The notes under the pieces were generated by a model. The model saw only the letters and a program-made list of their open reading frames with translations. It had not been told where the DNA came from and searched no databases. A stretch of DNA of 45,136 nt from a virus, in IMG/VR virus record IMGVR_UViG_3300032323_001184, positions 1 through 45,136 of that record. One strand, 5' to 3'. Shown here piece by piece: positions 14,771-22,749 of the stretch. The position numbers and the translations under genes are program-made. Numbering within the stretch: the first letter of the stretch is position 1; each line of letters starts with the position of its first letter.

Positions 14771-15970
14771 ATGGGCATATCTGACAAACTCAAAGAGTTT
14801 AGCGAACCTGGTAATTCTGGTTCTGATGTCAAGTCACTAAACACTCCAGAAGACTGGCGTCCTAGGCTAGACGTAGATGAATCCAAAGGCGGATTTGTTG
14901 TTTCTACCCCCAGACCAGCGGGGCAACTCCCAGATACAAAAGAAGTTTTAGAAGAGTTTGGGCTAGACCCAGATGCGTGGTCAGTTTCATCTTTACGTCG
15001 CTCTAGATGGCAAACGTATAGTGGAGAGTGGCTTGAGTCAGTTCGTGTTAGCCTAGCGCCAATCGGGACAACAATCGCTAATCAATTAGACGCAGAAAAA
15101 CTAATTGATGAAATTAAAAAGTGGCGACCAGAGCGCGGAATTAAGCAAGCAACTGGTAGCGGTTATTATTCAGTATTTCCTAGCGACCAACAAATCGGTA
15201 AAAAGACTGGTTCTGGCGGAACCGAGCAATCTATAGAAAGACTTTTATATCTAACTGGAGCCTCGGTTGAAAGATTCAAGGGGCTTAGAAAAATGGGTCT
15301 AGACCTAGGCGGAATTGTTTTAGGTCTTCCAGGCGACCACGTCGAAGGTAACGTATCTCAGAACGGAAGACTACAAGGTCTAGCATCTTCAGACCTTGGA
15401 CTAACCGAGCAGGTGCGCGTCGCGCGTCGCTTGCTTATGGCTCAAATCAAGGCACTTGCCCCGCTAACAGAGCGTCTAATCGTTCCAGTGGTGAACGGAA
15501 ACCACGACGAAGTAACGCGTCAAGTAGCAGCAGACCCTGCTGACGGCTGGAACGTAGAAATCGCATCTGCCGTTCAAGACGCTTGCGCGGAGAATCCAGC
15601 ACTCTCTCACATCGAGTTCCGCTTTCCATCATCTGGACACCAAACTCTAACGGTAAACGTTGGCGGAACTATGCTGGGTCTGTTCCACGGACATCAAGCA
15701 AATCAAAATAACGTTATGAAGTTCTTGTCTGGTCACGCCGCTGGTCAGACCGCTCTAGGTAACGCTGACGTTTGGGTTTCAGGACACTTCCACAACTTCA
15801 GAACTATGGATGTTGGAGAGCGACTTTGGCTACAGTGCCCAACCACAGACCCAGGCTCAGAATGGTTCCGCGACCGCTCAGGAATGGAATCAAAGCCAGG
15901 ACTTCTGACTATGGTTATGGGCGGAGACTTTGACCCTAGGGAACACATTAGCGTTTTACCGGTGAAGTAA
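14771..15970 (+). CDS. Calcineurin-like metallophosphoesterase (phage nuclease type)
   Basis: This 399-residue protein has the metal-binding words of the family in order: LGLPGDHVEG (GDxxEG), VVNGNHDEVTRQ (GNHDE), GLFHGHQ (GH) and VSGHFHNF (GHFH). These residues coordinate two metal ions for phosphodiester hydrolysis, so the enzyme may act on DNA ends as Mre11/SbcD does, or on another phosphodiester. The N-terminal 150 residues include a helix-rich region with SLRRSRWQTYSGEWLESVRV that may hold the DNA-contact part. It starts 2 bp after the HTH-like gene and is coupled to the next gene by TAATG. Confidence 0.85.
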   Translation: MGISDKLKEFSEPGNSGSDVKSLNTPEDWRPRLDVDESKGGFVVSTPRPAGQLPDTKEVLEEFGLDPDAWSVSSLRRSRWQTYSGEWLESVRVSLAPIGTTIANQLDAEKLIDEIKKWRPERGIKQATGSGYYSVFPSDQQIGKKTGSGGTEQSIERLLYLTGASVERFKGLRKMGLDLGGIVLGLPGDHVEGNVSQNGRLQGLASSDLGLTEQVRVARRLLMAQIKALAPLTERLIVPVVNGNHDEVTRQVAADPADGWNVEIASAVQDACAENPALSHIEFRFPSSGHQTLTVNVGGTMLGLFHGHQANQNNVMKFLSGHAAGQTALGNADVWVSGHFHNFRTMDVGERLWLQCPTTDPGSEWFRDRSGMESKPGLLTMVMGGDFDPREHISVLPVK

Positions 15971-16788
15971 TGACAAGTAGTAAGACCTACGTTGTTGCTT
16001 GGGACGGAGCAATAGATAATTGCTTAGATATAAGTCAGCAACTAACGAACGGCGATGTCGCTCATAAGTTCTACAACGTATCTTCCATAGAAAATCAAAC
16101 TCAAAATTGGCACACTGCCGATGATGTTAGATACTACGGTCATTTCTTCAACGCAGTAAAAGATTTCTTAGCAACAAATCACGATGTTTTTATCTTCAAC
16201 GCTGGGGATATGAAATATGAAAACTATCCTGAATACACTAAACGCATAGAAAAAATGTTCCAAGACAATTACAACTTGGCTTTATTTGCCCCCGACTGCA
16301 CAAATGACGTATTTGTTGGTAACGCATCTACCATCTCTAAGTCAGAGAAATATCCAGAACTATATTTATCCACCAACACCAACGGCATTTACGTAGCGAT
16401 GTCTAGAGATATGGCTGGTTATGTTTCTTTGTTCCAAGACTGGTCAATAGAGACGGGCGAAATAGATTTTACGAAGATGCGCTCAGGGTGGGGACTAGAT
16501 ATCGCCTACTGCGCCTTAGCCATATTCTTGAATAAAATTATTTATAGAGACAGTTCAGTAACTATGTTTCACCCAACCAGCCAGTCTTACAGTCAAACCC
16601 AAGGCTTAGAGGAGTTCTATATGACAATAAATGCCTTCAACAAGTTCGCGATGGACGTGCTAATGGTTAGACCTGAACGTCTAAAGCATATAATAGATAA
16701 AACTTTAGAAAAAGTAAGACAACAAAACTCGGTGCTTCTTTCTAAAGAAATTATGTATACCAATCCGAAAGCAGTAGAAAATGCCTAA
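15970..16788 (+). CDS. Putative glycosyltransferase-like protein
   Basis: This 272-residue protein begins MTSSKTYVVAWDGAIDNCLD and is coupled to its neighbours on both sides (TAATG at 15970, 8-bp overlap at 16781). HDVFIFNAGD occupies the place of a GT-A DxD region, and the later GWGLDIAYCALAIFLNKIIY has the WGxD word common in GT-A enzymes, followed by DSSVTMFHP. These make a glycosyltransferase fold plausible, but the canonical DxD is not clear. It lies in an operon with a cytidylyltransferase and a GT2 enzyme, which supports sugar transfer by context. Confidence 0.6.
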   Translation: MTSSKTYVVAWDGAIDNCLDISQQLTNGDVAHKFYNVSSIENQTQNWHTADDVRYYGHFFNAVKDFLATNHDVFIFNAGDMKYENYPEYTKRIEKMFQDNYNLALFAPDCTNDVFVGNASTISKSEKYPELYLSTNTNGIYVAMSRDMAGYVSLFQDWSIETGEIDFTKMRSGWGLDIAYCALAIFLNKIIYRDSSVTMFHPTSQSYSQTQGLEEFYMTINAFNKFAMDVLMVRPERLKHIIDKTLEKVRQQNSVLLSKEIMYTNPKAVENA

Positions 16789-17209
16789 AGTTTATACCGG
16801 TGGTTCTTTTGATTTGCCACACCACGGGCACTACAGGTTGCTAGAAAGAGCGTCAAGACTAGGCTCTGTAACGGTTGCCCTAAACCTAAATGAGTTTTCT
16901 AAGCAATACAAAGGAAAAACTTTGATTATGTCTTATGAAGAACGTAGAGAAGTTTTATTGAACTGCAAGTGGGTAGACGAAGTAATTCCAAACTTTGGCG
17001 GGGCTGACTCTAAGCCAGCAATCGAATTAGTGAAACCAGATTTTATTGTTATCGGTTCCGACTGGGCAACTAAGGACTATCACGCCCAGATGGGATTTAC
17101 TCAAGATTGGCTAGACAAGCGCAACATTATTTTGGCATACGTCCCTTACACTGACGGTGTAAGTAGCACTGAACTACGTAAACGTATTTTGGAGAGCAAT
17201 CAGAAGTGA
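16781..17209 (+). CDS. Cytidylyltransferase-like nucleotidyltransferase
   Basis: This 142-residue protein matches small TagD/RfaE2-type nucleotidyltransferases. It has the starting strand VYTGGSFDLPHHGHY with the HxGH motif (HHGH), MSYEERREVLLNCKWVDEV in the middle, FIVIGSDW, and SSTELRKRI at the end as the second nucleotide-binding signature. These enzymes join CTP or ATP to a phosphorylated polyol or sugar, making an activated donor. Here it could supply the flanking glycosyltransferases. Its length is normal for the family. The start overlaps the previous gene and the stop overlaps the next as GTGA. Confidence 0.87.
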   Translation: MPKVYTGGSFDLPHHGHYRLLERASRLGSVTVALNLNEFSKQYKGKTLIMSYEERREVLLNCKWVDEVIPNFGGADSKPAIELVKPDFIVIGSDWATKDYHAQMGFTQDWLDKRNIILAYVPYTDGVSSTELRKRILESNQK

Positions 17210-18249
17210 AGATAGCAGTCTACGCAATTGCTAAAAACGAAGAGCAGTTTATTGAAAGGTGGGCTAAATCCTGTGAAGAAGCAGATTACAGATTTATATT
17301 GGACACTGGTTCTACAGATAAGACTGTGGAACTGGCGAGGAGCGCAGGCGTTGAGGTTACTGTGGCTAGTATTGGTCCTTGGCGTTTCGATGACGCTAGG
17401 AATGCTAGCCTTGCTCTTCTTCCTGACGATATCGATATTTGTATTGCCTTGGACATTGATGAAGTCCTCGTTGATGGATGGCGTCAAGAAATTGAGAAAA
17501 TAAAGCCAGAGACAACTCGTCCTAGGTATCAATACACTTGGTCGTGGTCTGAGGGCGGTTCGCCAGGTCTTCAATACGGTGGAGACAAAATCCACAGACG
17601 ACACGGATACCGCTGGAAGCACCCAGTCCACGAAGTCTTAGTCGCCGACCGAATTGAAGAAGTCCAAGAGTGGATTGGACTAGAAATTCACCACCATCCA
17701 GACGATACAAAAAGCCGTGGTCAATACTTTCCCTTGCTAGAACTGGCTGTCTTAGAAGACCCAACGAATGACCGTAATCAGTATTACTTAGCCCGCGAGT
17801 ATTACTTCAACAAAATGTATGACAAAGCCACCAATATGTTTATCAAGCACTTGGAGAACCCAAACTCTAAGTGGGGTCCAGAGCGTGCCGCGTCTTGCAG
17901 GTATCTCGCTAAGTGCAATCCAGACTCAGCCGAGCATTGGCTAGTAAAAGCAAACCTAGAAGCACCTAATAGGCGTGAGTCCGCCGTAGAACTATCTCAG
18001 TATTACTATGAACAACAAAACTGGGAAGAATGCTTGGACTGGGCAAAAATATCTTTGCTTGCTAAAGAAAAGCCACTTGACTATCTGTGTGAAGAATTTG
18101 CTTGGGGCGCACTTCCGTATGACCTTGCCGCTATTGCTTCATACAACTTAGGAGACAAAGATAGCGCCTATAAATATGGAGCCACTGCTCTTGAGTTAGA
18201 CCCAAAAAACGAACGTTTGGCAAAAAATATGGAGTTTTACAAACCCTAA
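17206..18249 (+). CDS. Family 2 glycosyltransferase with helical-repeat C-terminus
   Basis: This 347-residue protein starts at GTG 17206, coupled to the cytidylyltransferase stop, with GGAGAG upstream. The N-terminal GT2 domain reads VYAIAKNEEQFIERW, then FILDTGSTDKTVELA and ALDIDEVLVDGW, where DID is the DxD motif. The C-terminal half (about 185-347) has paired helices resembling TPR repeats (DPTNDRNQYYLAREYYFNKM; YKYGATALELDPKNERL), as in the SunS-like and similar GT2 enzymes that act on peptides. A protein acceptor is thus possible. It ends directly against the convergent WhiB gene, with no gap. Confidence 0.85.
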   Translation: MKIAVYAIAKNEEQFIERWAKSCEEADYRFILDTGSTDKTVELARSAGVEVTVASIGPWRFDDARNASLALLPDDIDICIALDIDEVLVDGWRQEIEKIKPETTRPRYQYTWSWSEGGSPGLQYGGDKIHRRHGYRWKHPVHEVLVADRIEEVQEWIGLEIHHHPDDTKSRGQYFPLLELAVLEDPTNDRNQYYLAREYYFNKMYDKATNMFIKHLENPNSKWGPERAASCRYLAKCNPDSAEHWLVKANLEAPNRRESAVELSQYYYEQQNWEECLDWAKISLLAKEKPLDYLCEEFAWGALPYDLAAIASYNLGDKDSAYKYGATALELDPKNERLAKNMEFYKP

Positions 18250-18729
18250 CTAAGACTTTTTGTTTTTCTTGTCTGACTTTTGATTGTGATAAGCATTTAC
18301 AGCGTTAGCACTGGTCCTACTTCTCCAAGCAAAGTTACAGTCAGTGCATTCGACCATTCTGGCTGTGGTCCAACGACCGCCACCCGGTAGGTCAATTATG
18401 TAAGTTTTTAGTTTGCTTGTTCTAGCAGAGCAGTATGGACACTGAGGATATCTGTTTCTGCGATACTCGTCCCCATTGGCATCGACTGATAGAGCCCTAC
18501 GAATTTCGTTTTCATCTTTACCGCCCCACACGCCCCATATTTTTTTAGTCTCAAGGGCATACTTGATGCAGTCTCTACGAACTGGACAAGCAAAGCATAA
18601 GTTTTTTACAGCATATTTTTCGTCGGTTTCTTCTGAGAAAAACCAGTCAATCATATACTTATTTTCTTTTTTAGCGCATAAGGCTCTGCTTTGCCAATGT
18701 GCTTCATCTTTATTTGATTCAAATAACAC
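18250..18729 (-). CDS. WhiB-family regulator with C-terminal zinc ribbon
   Basis: This 159-residue protein starts at GTG 18729 with GGTGG upstream. Residues 8-80 are a WhiB domain: C18, then C45-x-x-C48 and C54 as the four [4Fe-4S] ligands, followed by the GVWGG turn (66-70) and basic residues. WhiB proteins bind the principal sigma factor and act as transcription regulators in Actinobacteria. Residues 95-135 add a CPYC ... CTDC pair (97-100, 128-131), the pattern of a zinc ribbon, which makes this longer than usual phage WhiB proteins. The last residues are Lys-rich. It is expressed with the gene at 18719-19066, whose stop overlaps its start. Confidence 0.9.
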   Translation of the reverse strand: MLFESNKDEAHWQSRALCAKKENKYMIDWFFSEETDEKYAVKNLCFACPVRRDCIKYALETKKIWGVWGGKDENEIRRALSVDANGDEYRRNRYPQCPYCSARTSKLKTYIIDLPGGGRWTTARMVECTDCNFAWRSRTSANAVNAYHNQKSDKKNKKS

Positions 18730-19066
18730 TTATATCTACCACCGTGATTGGAATAATTTCATCCACTATGTCTTCGTGAAGTGTCATTCCATTTTCATCA
18801 CAGGCAGTGTATTCGTTGTCGCCGTCGATGTAACCAGCGTAGATATGTAAAGGTTGGCAAATTTCTACAATCCTGAAAGCCTGAGCCAAAGAGTCAACGG
18901 AGCCATCTCTTTGGATGGCAGAAGCCAACGCTCTCTTTACTATCTCGTTAGTTATGTCAATGTGTCCCTCGGTATAAAAAGAGAAATCCGAGCCTTGTGC
19001 AGAGGGCGAGTGCCCAAAGCCAGTCCACTCACTCCAAAGGAGTTCGCCAATTCTAGAATCTTTCAA
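18719..19066 (-). CDS. Unknown protein, 115 residues
   Basis: The start is TTG 19066, set by AGAGG 8 nt upstream; no ATG in the frame would keep the length. The product begins MKDSRIGELLWSEWTGFGHS and has an acidic C-terminal half (YIDGDNEYTACDENG). I recognise no domain. It overlaps the WhiB start by 11 bp, so they form an operon, with a promoter probably at 19084-19089. It may be a regulator partner, but nothing shows this. Confidence 0.6.
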   Translation of the reverse strand: MKDSRIGELLWSEWTGFGHSPSAQGSDFSFYTEGHIDITNEIVKRALASAIQRDGSVDSLAQAFRIVEICQPLHIYAGYIDGDNEYTACDENGMTLHEDIVDEIIPITVVDISVI

Positions 19067-19083
19067 TGTATAACCTCTATAAG

Positions 19084-19089
19084 ATTATA
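19084..19089 (-). promoter_or_regulatory. Perfect TATAAT box for the WhiB operon
   Basis: On the minus strand TATAAT lies 18 nt before the TTG start at 19066. I find no good -35 at the usual distance, so the box may depend on an activator or an upstream TG. The 68-bp gap 19067-19134 is otherwise AT-rich without other features. Confidence 0.4.
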
Positions 19090-19134
19090 CATTACTATAA
19101 ATAGAAATTAGCCCTTACGACAAATTAATTATAT

Positions 19135-19629
19135 TTATGGATTAGGCCAGACGTATTCGTAGGTTTCTGGATACCACTCAGTATCTTCTTCCCAACCTTT
19201 GTTGTGATACCACTCATAGTTCTTGACCAAAAGGGCACGCCTGTGGCTAGATATGACCTTACTCATAATCTCGTCATTGAGCCACCAAGATGGTTCGTTG
19301 ATGCCTCCGCCTATATTGATAATACCTTTTTTATCGGCAGCCAATACAGTGTTCCACAACTTAGTTCTAAGAGTGCTTTTGAAGCCACGCTTGTTCCACT
19401 CGTCGAGCATATTGCAGGCATAGTAGTAGAGGTAGTATTCGCTACCGCGCCACATCTTGACGGCAGGGTGGTTTGCCCAGCCTTTAGGCTTACGTTCGTT
19501 GCCCTCAGGGTCAACTTCACAGAGCACCATCAAAATCTGCCAAGCCTCTAGAGCCTGCTTGTGTAGGCGCTTATTGTCTAAGTCTCTAGCAATATCAGTA
19601 CTGTACTTACTTGTTATGAATGTTTGCAT
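19135..19629 (-). CDS. Pyrimidine-dimer glycosylase-like protein (MSMEG_6728 type)
   Basis: This 164-residue protein starts at ATG 19629 with TGAGGA upstream. It opens MQTFITSKYSTDIARDLDNK and continues KRLHKQALEAWQIL, WANHPAVKMWRGSEYYLYYY. This sequence is characteristic of the MSMEG_6728-like family, common in actinobacteria and their phages, which is related to the T4 endonuclease V fold (Pyr_excise). That fold cuts the glycosyl bond at UV dimers, with the N-terminal amine as nucleophile. The catalytic details of this branch are uncertain to me. A repair role or a structural DNA-binding role are both possible. Confidence 0.68.
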   Translation of the reverse strand: MQTFITSKYSTDIARDLDNKRLHKQALEAWQILMVLCEVDPEGNERKPKGWANHPAVKMWRGSEYYLYYYACNMLDEWNKRGFKSTLRTKLWNTVLAADKKGIINIGGGINEPSWWLNDEIMSKVISSHRRALLVKNYEWYHNKGWEEDTEWYPETYEYVWPNP

Positions 19630-19675
19630 TGTTCCTCATTTTGTCTTTGTGTCATTTACAGAAATAATAACAGAT

Positions 19676-19894
19676 TTACTTGATTCTTGCAAATACATTT
19701 CCTATATAATCTTCCAAGTGTCCTTCAGGGGTAGGTTCGGATAGGGACTTTTGAGTCACCTGTATTTCTACGTCTGCTAGGGATGAAACCTCTTCGGCTG
19801 GGCAATCTAGATAGTCAGCCAGAACCTGATTGGCTCTTCTTATTATATTACTATTGGTAGTGCCACTTACCGTGAACGACAACTTTACTTTCAC
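19676..19894 (-). CDS. Unknown small protein, 72 residues
   Basis: The GTG start at 19894 overlaps the upstream gene's TAG by one base, so it is translated after the 141-residue neighbour. It begins MKVKLSFTVSGTTNSNIIRR and has an alpha-beta look with an Ala-rich helix (RRANQVLADYLDC). No family recognised. It is more likely real than not because of the coupling. Confidence 0.5.
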   Translation of the reverse strand: MKVKLSFTVSGTTNSNIIRRANQVLADYLDCPAEEVSSLADVEIQVTQKSLSEPTPEGHLEDYIGNVFARIK

Positions 19895-20319
19895 TATCTA
19901 ATCTTTTTCTCTAGTTTCGAGGCTTGATAGTGAGCACCATCTATTAATGGCTCTACGTCATCTGTGGATTTAAAAATAATATCTCCAGAGCGGATTGCTA
20001 CAATCTTTCCAACCCTGCCGTTGTGTAGGCTACCTAGTTCGCCATCAAAAGCGTCATACTTTACTCTAACTACGTCAGCCACTTTGATAAAGCCAGGCAT
20101 TACTTCTTGCCATACTTCGCTAGCAACCGAGTCTTCAACTAAGGCGTGCCCTAGTGAAACCTTAGAGAATATCTCTACTGCCTTTTTTGCTGATTCTAAA
20201 TCTGCTGGCGCTGACTTTTCCCAAACCTTAAGCAAGTCAAGGACGGCATTACCCACTCCTACAGTTACTGAAGTTTTAGAAAACTGCTCTTTTACCCAGT
20301 TGTAATTTACTTTTTTCAT
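19894..20319 (-). CDS. Unknown protein, 141 residues
   Basis: This protein starts at ATG 20319, overlapping the GT-B gene stop (TAATG). The N-terminal 90 residues are helical (VKEQFSKTSVTVGVGNAVLD). The C-terminal part, VADVVRVKYDAFDGELGSLH then NGRVGKIVAIRSGDIIFKS, reads like a small SH3-like or KOW-type beta barrel. I cannot assign a function. Its operon spans 21323 to 19676. Confidence 0.58.
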   Translation of the reverse strand: MKKVNYNWVKEQFSKTSVTVGVGNAVLDLLKVWEKSAPADLESAKKAVEIFSKVSLGHALVEDSVASEVWQEVMPGFIKVADVVRVKYDAFDGELGSLHNGRVGKIVAIRSGDIIFKSTDDVEPLIDGAHYQASKLEKKIR

Positions 20320-21323
20320 TATTTGACTCCTAAAATATTTTTTAACTTGTCGGTTGATTTTTTCTTGCTGTCTATGGATGCTACATAAAGTTCTTTTTGA
20401 GCGGTTGCTAACAGGTCTTTTTTCTGCTGAGACATGCTTTCAATAGATGAAGCCAAAATAGTCCACTCAAAACCCAGACTTTGACTGTCTTTCCAATCAG
20501 TAACAATCGGTGTATTAGAGTTTAGTGCCTGTATGTACCTATAAGACCACCAAGTGCCGTCTCTTTGGTCTGGGCTTATGATTGCTCCCACAGACCTACT
20601 GACTTGGGACATAACTTGCTCGTCAGTCCAACCCTTACTCCACTTCATAGGAGAGTGCGGGAGTGTCAGGCTAGATACTACTGACTTTGACCACTTAGAC
20701 GAGTAAGAATCAACGCACCATTTTTCTGCTTTTTCATTAGAAGTTGGCTGATTGATAATTAGGTGAGCATCTAAGTTGACTAATTCCAAGTTTGACTTAG
20801 CATTTTTACTAAGTTTTATATGCTCAAACTGAGTCCAAGGTAGCGACGGCACAATGGTAGTGACCCAATCTTCATTCAACAGCAGTTCAATGCCATTCAT
20901 AATTCTTGATTGAATATCTAAGTCAGATGATACATTTGAGTATTCTTTTCTATAAGAAAAGAAAGATTTAACAATGCTTTGCGGGTTAGATAGTGAAGAT
21001 TTAAGGGACACTTCTATCTGAGACTGGCTAGGTCCATCAACGAATAATCTGAGTTTATTGCTACCCCAAAGCAAACTAATAACACTTAGTGCTCCGTAGA
21101 CCCTGTTAGCACCGACGCTGGTGATAGGGCAGACCCCAACTAAGACGACATCATAGGCATCTAGTGATTCTTTAGTCATATAAACGCTTGGGCTAGCCCA
21201 AGTCACTTCGTGACCAGATGACTCAAGTACGCTACTTACGACACCAGCAAAGTTTAGGTTTTTTTGGTTGGAACTAGGAGATGCGTGCTGAGCAGACATT
21301 CCAGTAATAAAAATTTTTGACAT
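20319..21323 (-). CDS. GT-B-like glycosyltransferase, putative
   Basis: This 334-residue protein starts at ATG 21323 with GAGAG before it. It begins MSKIFITGMSAQHASPSSNQ and has two Rossmann-like halves: HEVTWASPSVYM and DVVLVGVCP in the first, WWSYRYIQALNSNTPIVTDW in the second. The latter has the look of a GT-B donor-site helix. Similar proteins appear in aquatic phages. The acceptor is unknown; phage DNA or an envelope glycan are options. It sits behind a strong terminator (21335-21376), which ends only 11 nt before the start codon. Confidence 0.55.
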   Translation of the reverse strand: MSKIFITGMSAQHASPSSNQKNLNFAGVVSSVLESSGHEVTWASPSVYMTKESLDAYDVVLVGVCPITSVGANRVYGALSVISLLWGSNKLRLFVDGPSQSQIEVSLKSSLSNPQSIVKSFFSYRKEYSNVSSDLDIQSRIMNGIELLLNEDWVTTIVPSLPWTQFEHIKLSKNAKSNLELVNLDAHLIINQPTSNEKAEKWCVDSYSSKWSKSVVSSLTLPHSPMKWSKGWTDEQVMSQVSRSVGAIISPDQRDGTWWSYRYIQALNSNTPIVTDWKDSQSLGFEWTILASSIESMSQQKKDLLATAQKELYVASIDSKKKSTDKLKNILGVK

Positions 21324-21334
21324 ATACTCTCGCT

Positions 21335-21376
21335 AAAAAGGTTGGACACCGCCTACCAAAATAGTAGGCGATGTCC
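21335..21376 (-). terminator. Rho-independent terminator after the SSB-like gene
   Basis: On the minus strand GGACATCGCCTAC pairs with GTAGGCGGTGTCC over 13 positions, including one U-G, around the 7-nt loop TATTTTG. AACC and then five T residues follow the stem. The stop of the SSB-like gene is just upstream. It would end transcription of the recombination operon before the GT-B-like gene, unless readthrough occurs. Confidence 0.75.
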
Positions 21377-21394
21377 ATCCGTCATTTTTACCTT

Positions 21395-21940
21395 TTAGAA
21401 AGGCGCGTCCGCTGGGGCTGATGCCACAGGTGGAGCAGGTGGTGCTGGTGGAGCAGGTGGTGCTGGTGGAGCAGGTGGAACCGATGCTTCTACTGGAGCA
21501 GAGGCTGGTGCTGGAGAACCCGCTGGCACGCCAACGTAGTACTTCTTGATTTCGTTGCGACGGTCTCCCTGCCACACGCGAGAACCAATGTTAGCGCGGA
21601 AAGACTTACCGCTGATTGATGCCTCAATCTGAGCGTTAGTCGGGTTGTTGTTTGAGAAAAACTCACGTGGCACACCTAGTGCTGCCATCTTCGCGAAGAA
21701 GATACCAAGTGCGTTCTTGTTCTCTGGTGAGATAACTAGGTTATCCCAGACGAGACGCTTGCTGTAAGCGCCTCCCTGAACTTCAGCCTTAATCTTGAAC
21801 ATGGTCTTGCCAGTCGAAGTTACGCTAGAAGTTGCCTCAAGTACCTTGAGGTCGTAGTCGCCGTCGGGCAACGGCTCGTAAGAACCACTAGCAGATTCGC
21901 CAGCATCCTTAACTAAATCGCCCCAGTTGAGTGAACTCAC
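21395..21940 (-). CDS. DUF669-like single-strand DNA-binding protein
   Basis: This 181-residue protein starts at GTG 21940 with AGGAA 8 nt away. Residues 1-135 (PLPDGDYDLKVLEA, MFKIKAEVQGG, YSKRLVWDNLVIS) match phage DUF669-type proteins found beside Sak4-like ATPases and thought to bind single-stranded DNA. A flexible Pro/Ala linker (about 150-172) leads to a final DAPF. This resembles the acidic, Phe-ending tip by which SSB proteins recruit partners, though it has only one acidic residue. It is followed by a terminator. Confidence 0.72.
   Translation of the reverse strand: MSSLNWGDLVKDAGESASGSYEPLPDGDYDLKVLEATSSVTSTGKTMFKIKAEVQGGAYSKRLVWDNLVISPENKNALGIFFAKMAALGVPREFFSNNNPTNAQIEASISGKSFRANIGSRVWQGDRRNEIKKYYVGVPAGSPAPASAPVEASVPPAPPAPPAPPAPPAPPVASAPADAPF
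21429..21478 (-). repeat. 9/18-bp tandem repeat encoding Pro-Ala-Pro linker
   Basis: GGTGGAGCA and GGTGGTGCT units alternate on the plus strand from 21429 to 21478 inside the SSB-like gene. They encode the PAPPAPP linker. The high identity between copies suggests recent slippage and therefore length variation. Confidence 0.85.
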
Positions 21941-21973
21941 TGTTGTTTTCCTGTCTATTCGTTAACGAATCGT

Positions 21974-22747
21974 CTAGGCGGTTGCCGTTGACGACTTCTT
22001 CTTTGATTCAGTTTTCTGACCAAAAATCATATCGAGCATACGCTCGACTCCCAAGTCCTGTTGCTCAACAATAGAACCGAGACGTCCCTGAACGCGCTCT
22101 CCAGCCTCGATGTCGTCGGTACGCTCTACATACATACGACGAGCCTTGTAAGGCAACTGGGTAGGGTCAGGATTTGGAATAGTCTCCATAGAGATGTATC
22201 CCAAGACATCGTAGAAGTACGGTGCTTGAACAGCCAACTGACCCTGTAGATAAGGGTGCATACGGTTGTCCTGACCACGCTTTGCCATAGCAGTCAACAC
22301 TACAGCCTCGAGTGCCTGAGTCGGGTGCATAGTTAGGTCACGAAGGTCGCGAAGTAGCGCACCCATGTGGCGAAGTAGTTCGCCCCACTGTTGCATCTTC
22401 ATCTGTTCGGTTCCTGCGATGTTGTCCATACACTTGACCTGCAACTCAGAGATTGAGTCGATGATTAGTGACTTGAACTGGTGCTTACCTGACTGTAGCC
22501 ACTGGAACGCTTTTAGGACTACATCGTAGTCGCGAACCTGAACAACAACAGTGTCCCAAGTGCCGTCAGCCACTGGTGGCTCCTCGCGCATAGGGTCCCA
22601 ATACTTTACGTTGATTGGTAGGAAACGGTGTCCACCTTCAACGTCGAGCATTAGGCGTGGGTATGGTGCTGTAACTGCAAAGGTTGACTTACCAACCTTT
22701 GACTCGCCATAGACCATAAGAGTTAGTGAACGCTGTACATCTGACAT
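21974..22747 (-). CDS. Sak4-like RecA-fold ATPase (recombinase)
   Basis: This 257-residue protein starts at ATG 22747. Walker A GESKVGKST lies at 14-22 and Walker B (SLIIDSISEL) at about 95-105. The segment PRLMLDVEGGHRFL just after the P-loop is typical of the phage AAA_24/Sak4 group. These proteins resemble the RecA core and promote single-strand annealing together with an SSB, which is encoded just downstream. The gene is preceded by the nuclease and helicase genes on the same strand, with gaps of 2 bp, so it forms a recombination operon. Confidence 0.82.
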   Translation of the reverse strand: MSDVQRSLTLMVYGESKVGKSTFAVTAPYPRLMLDVEGGHRFLPINVKYWDPMREEPPVADGTWDTVVVQVRDYDVVLKAFQWLQSGKHQFKSLIIDSISELQVKCMDNIAGTEQMKMQQWGELLRHMGALLRDLRDLTMHPTQALEAVVLTAMAKRGQDNRMHPYLQGQLAVQAPYFYDVLGYISMETIPNPDPTQLPYKARRMYVERTDDIEAGERVQGRLGSIVEQQDLGVERMLDMIFGQKTESKKKSSTATA

Positions 22748-22749
22748 GC

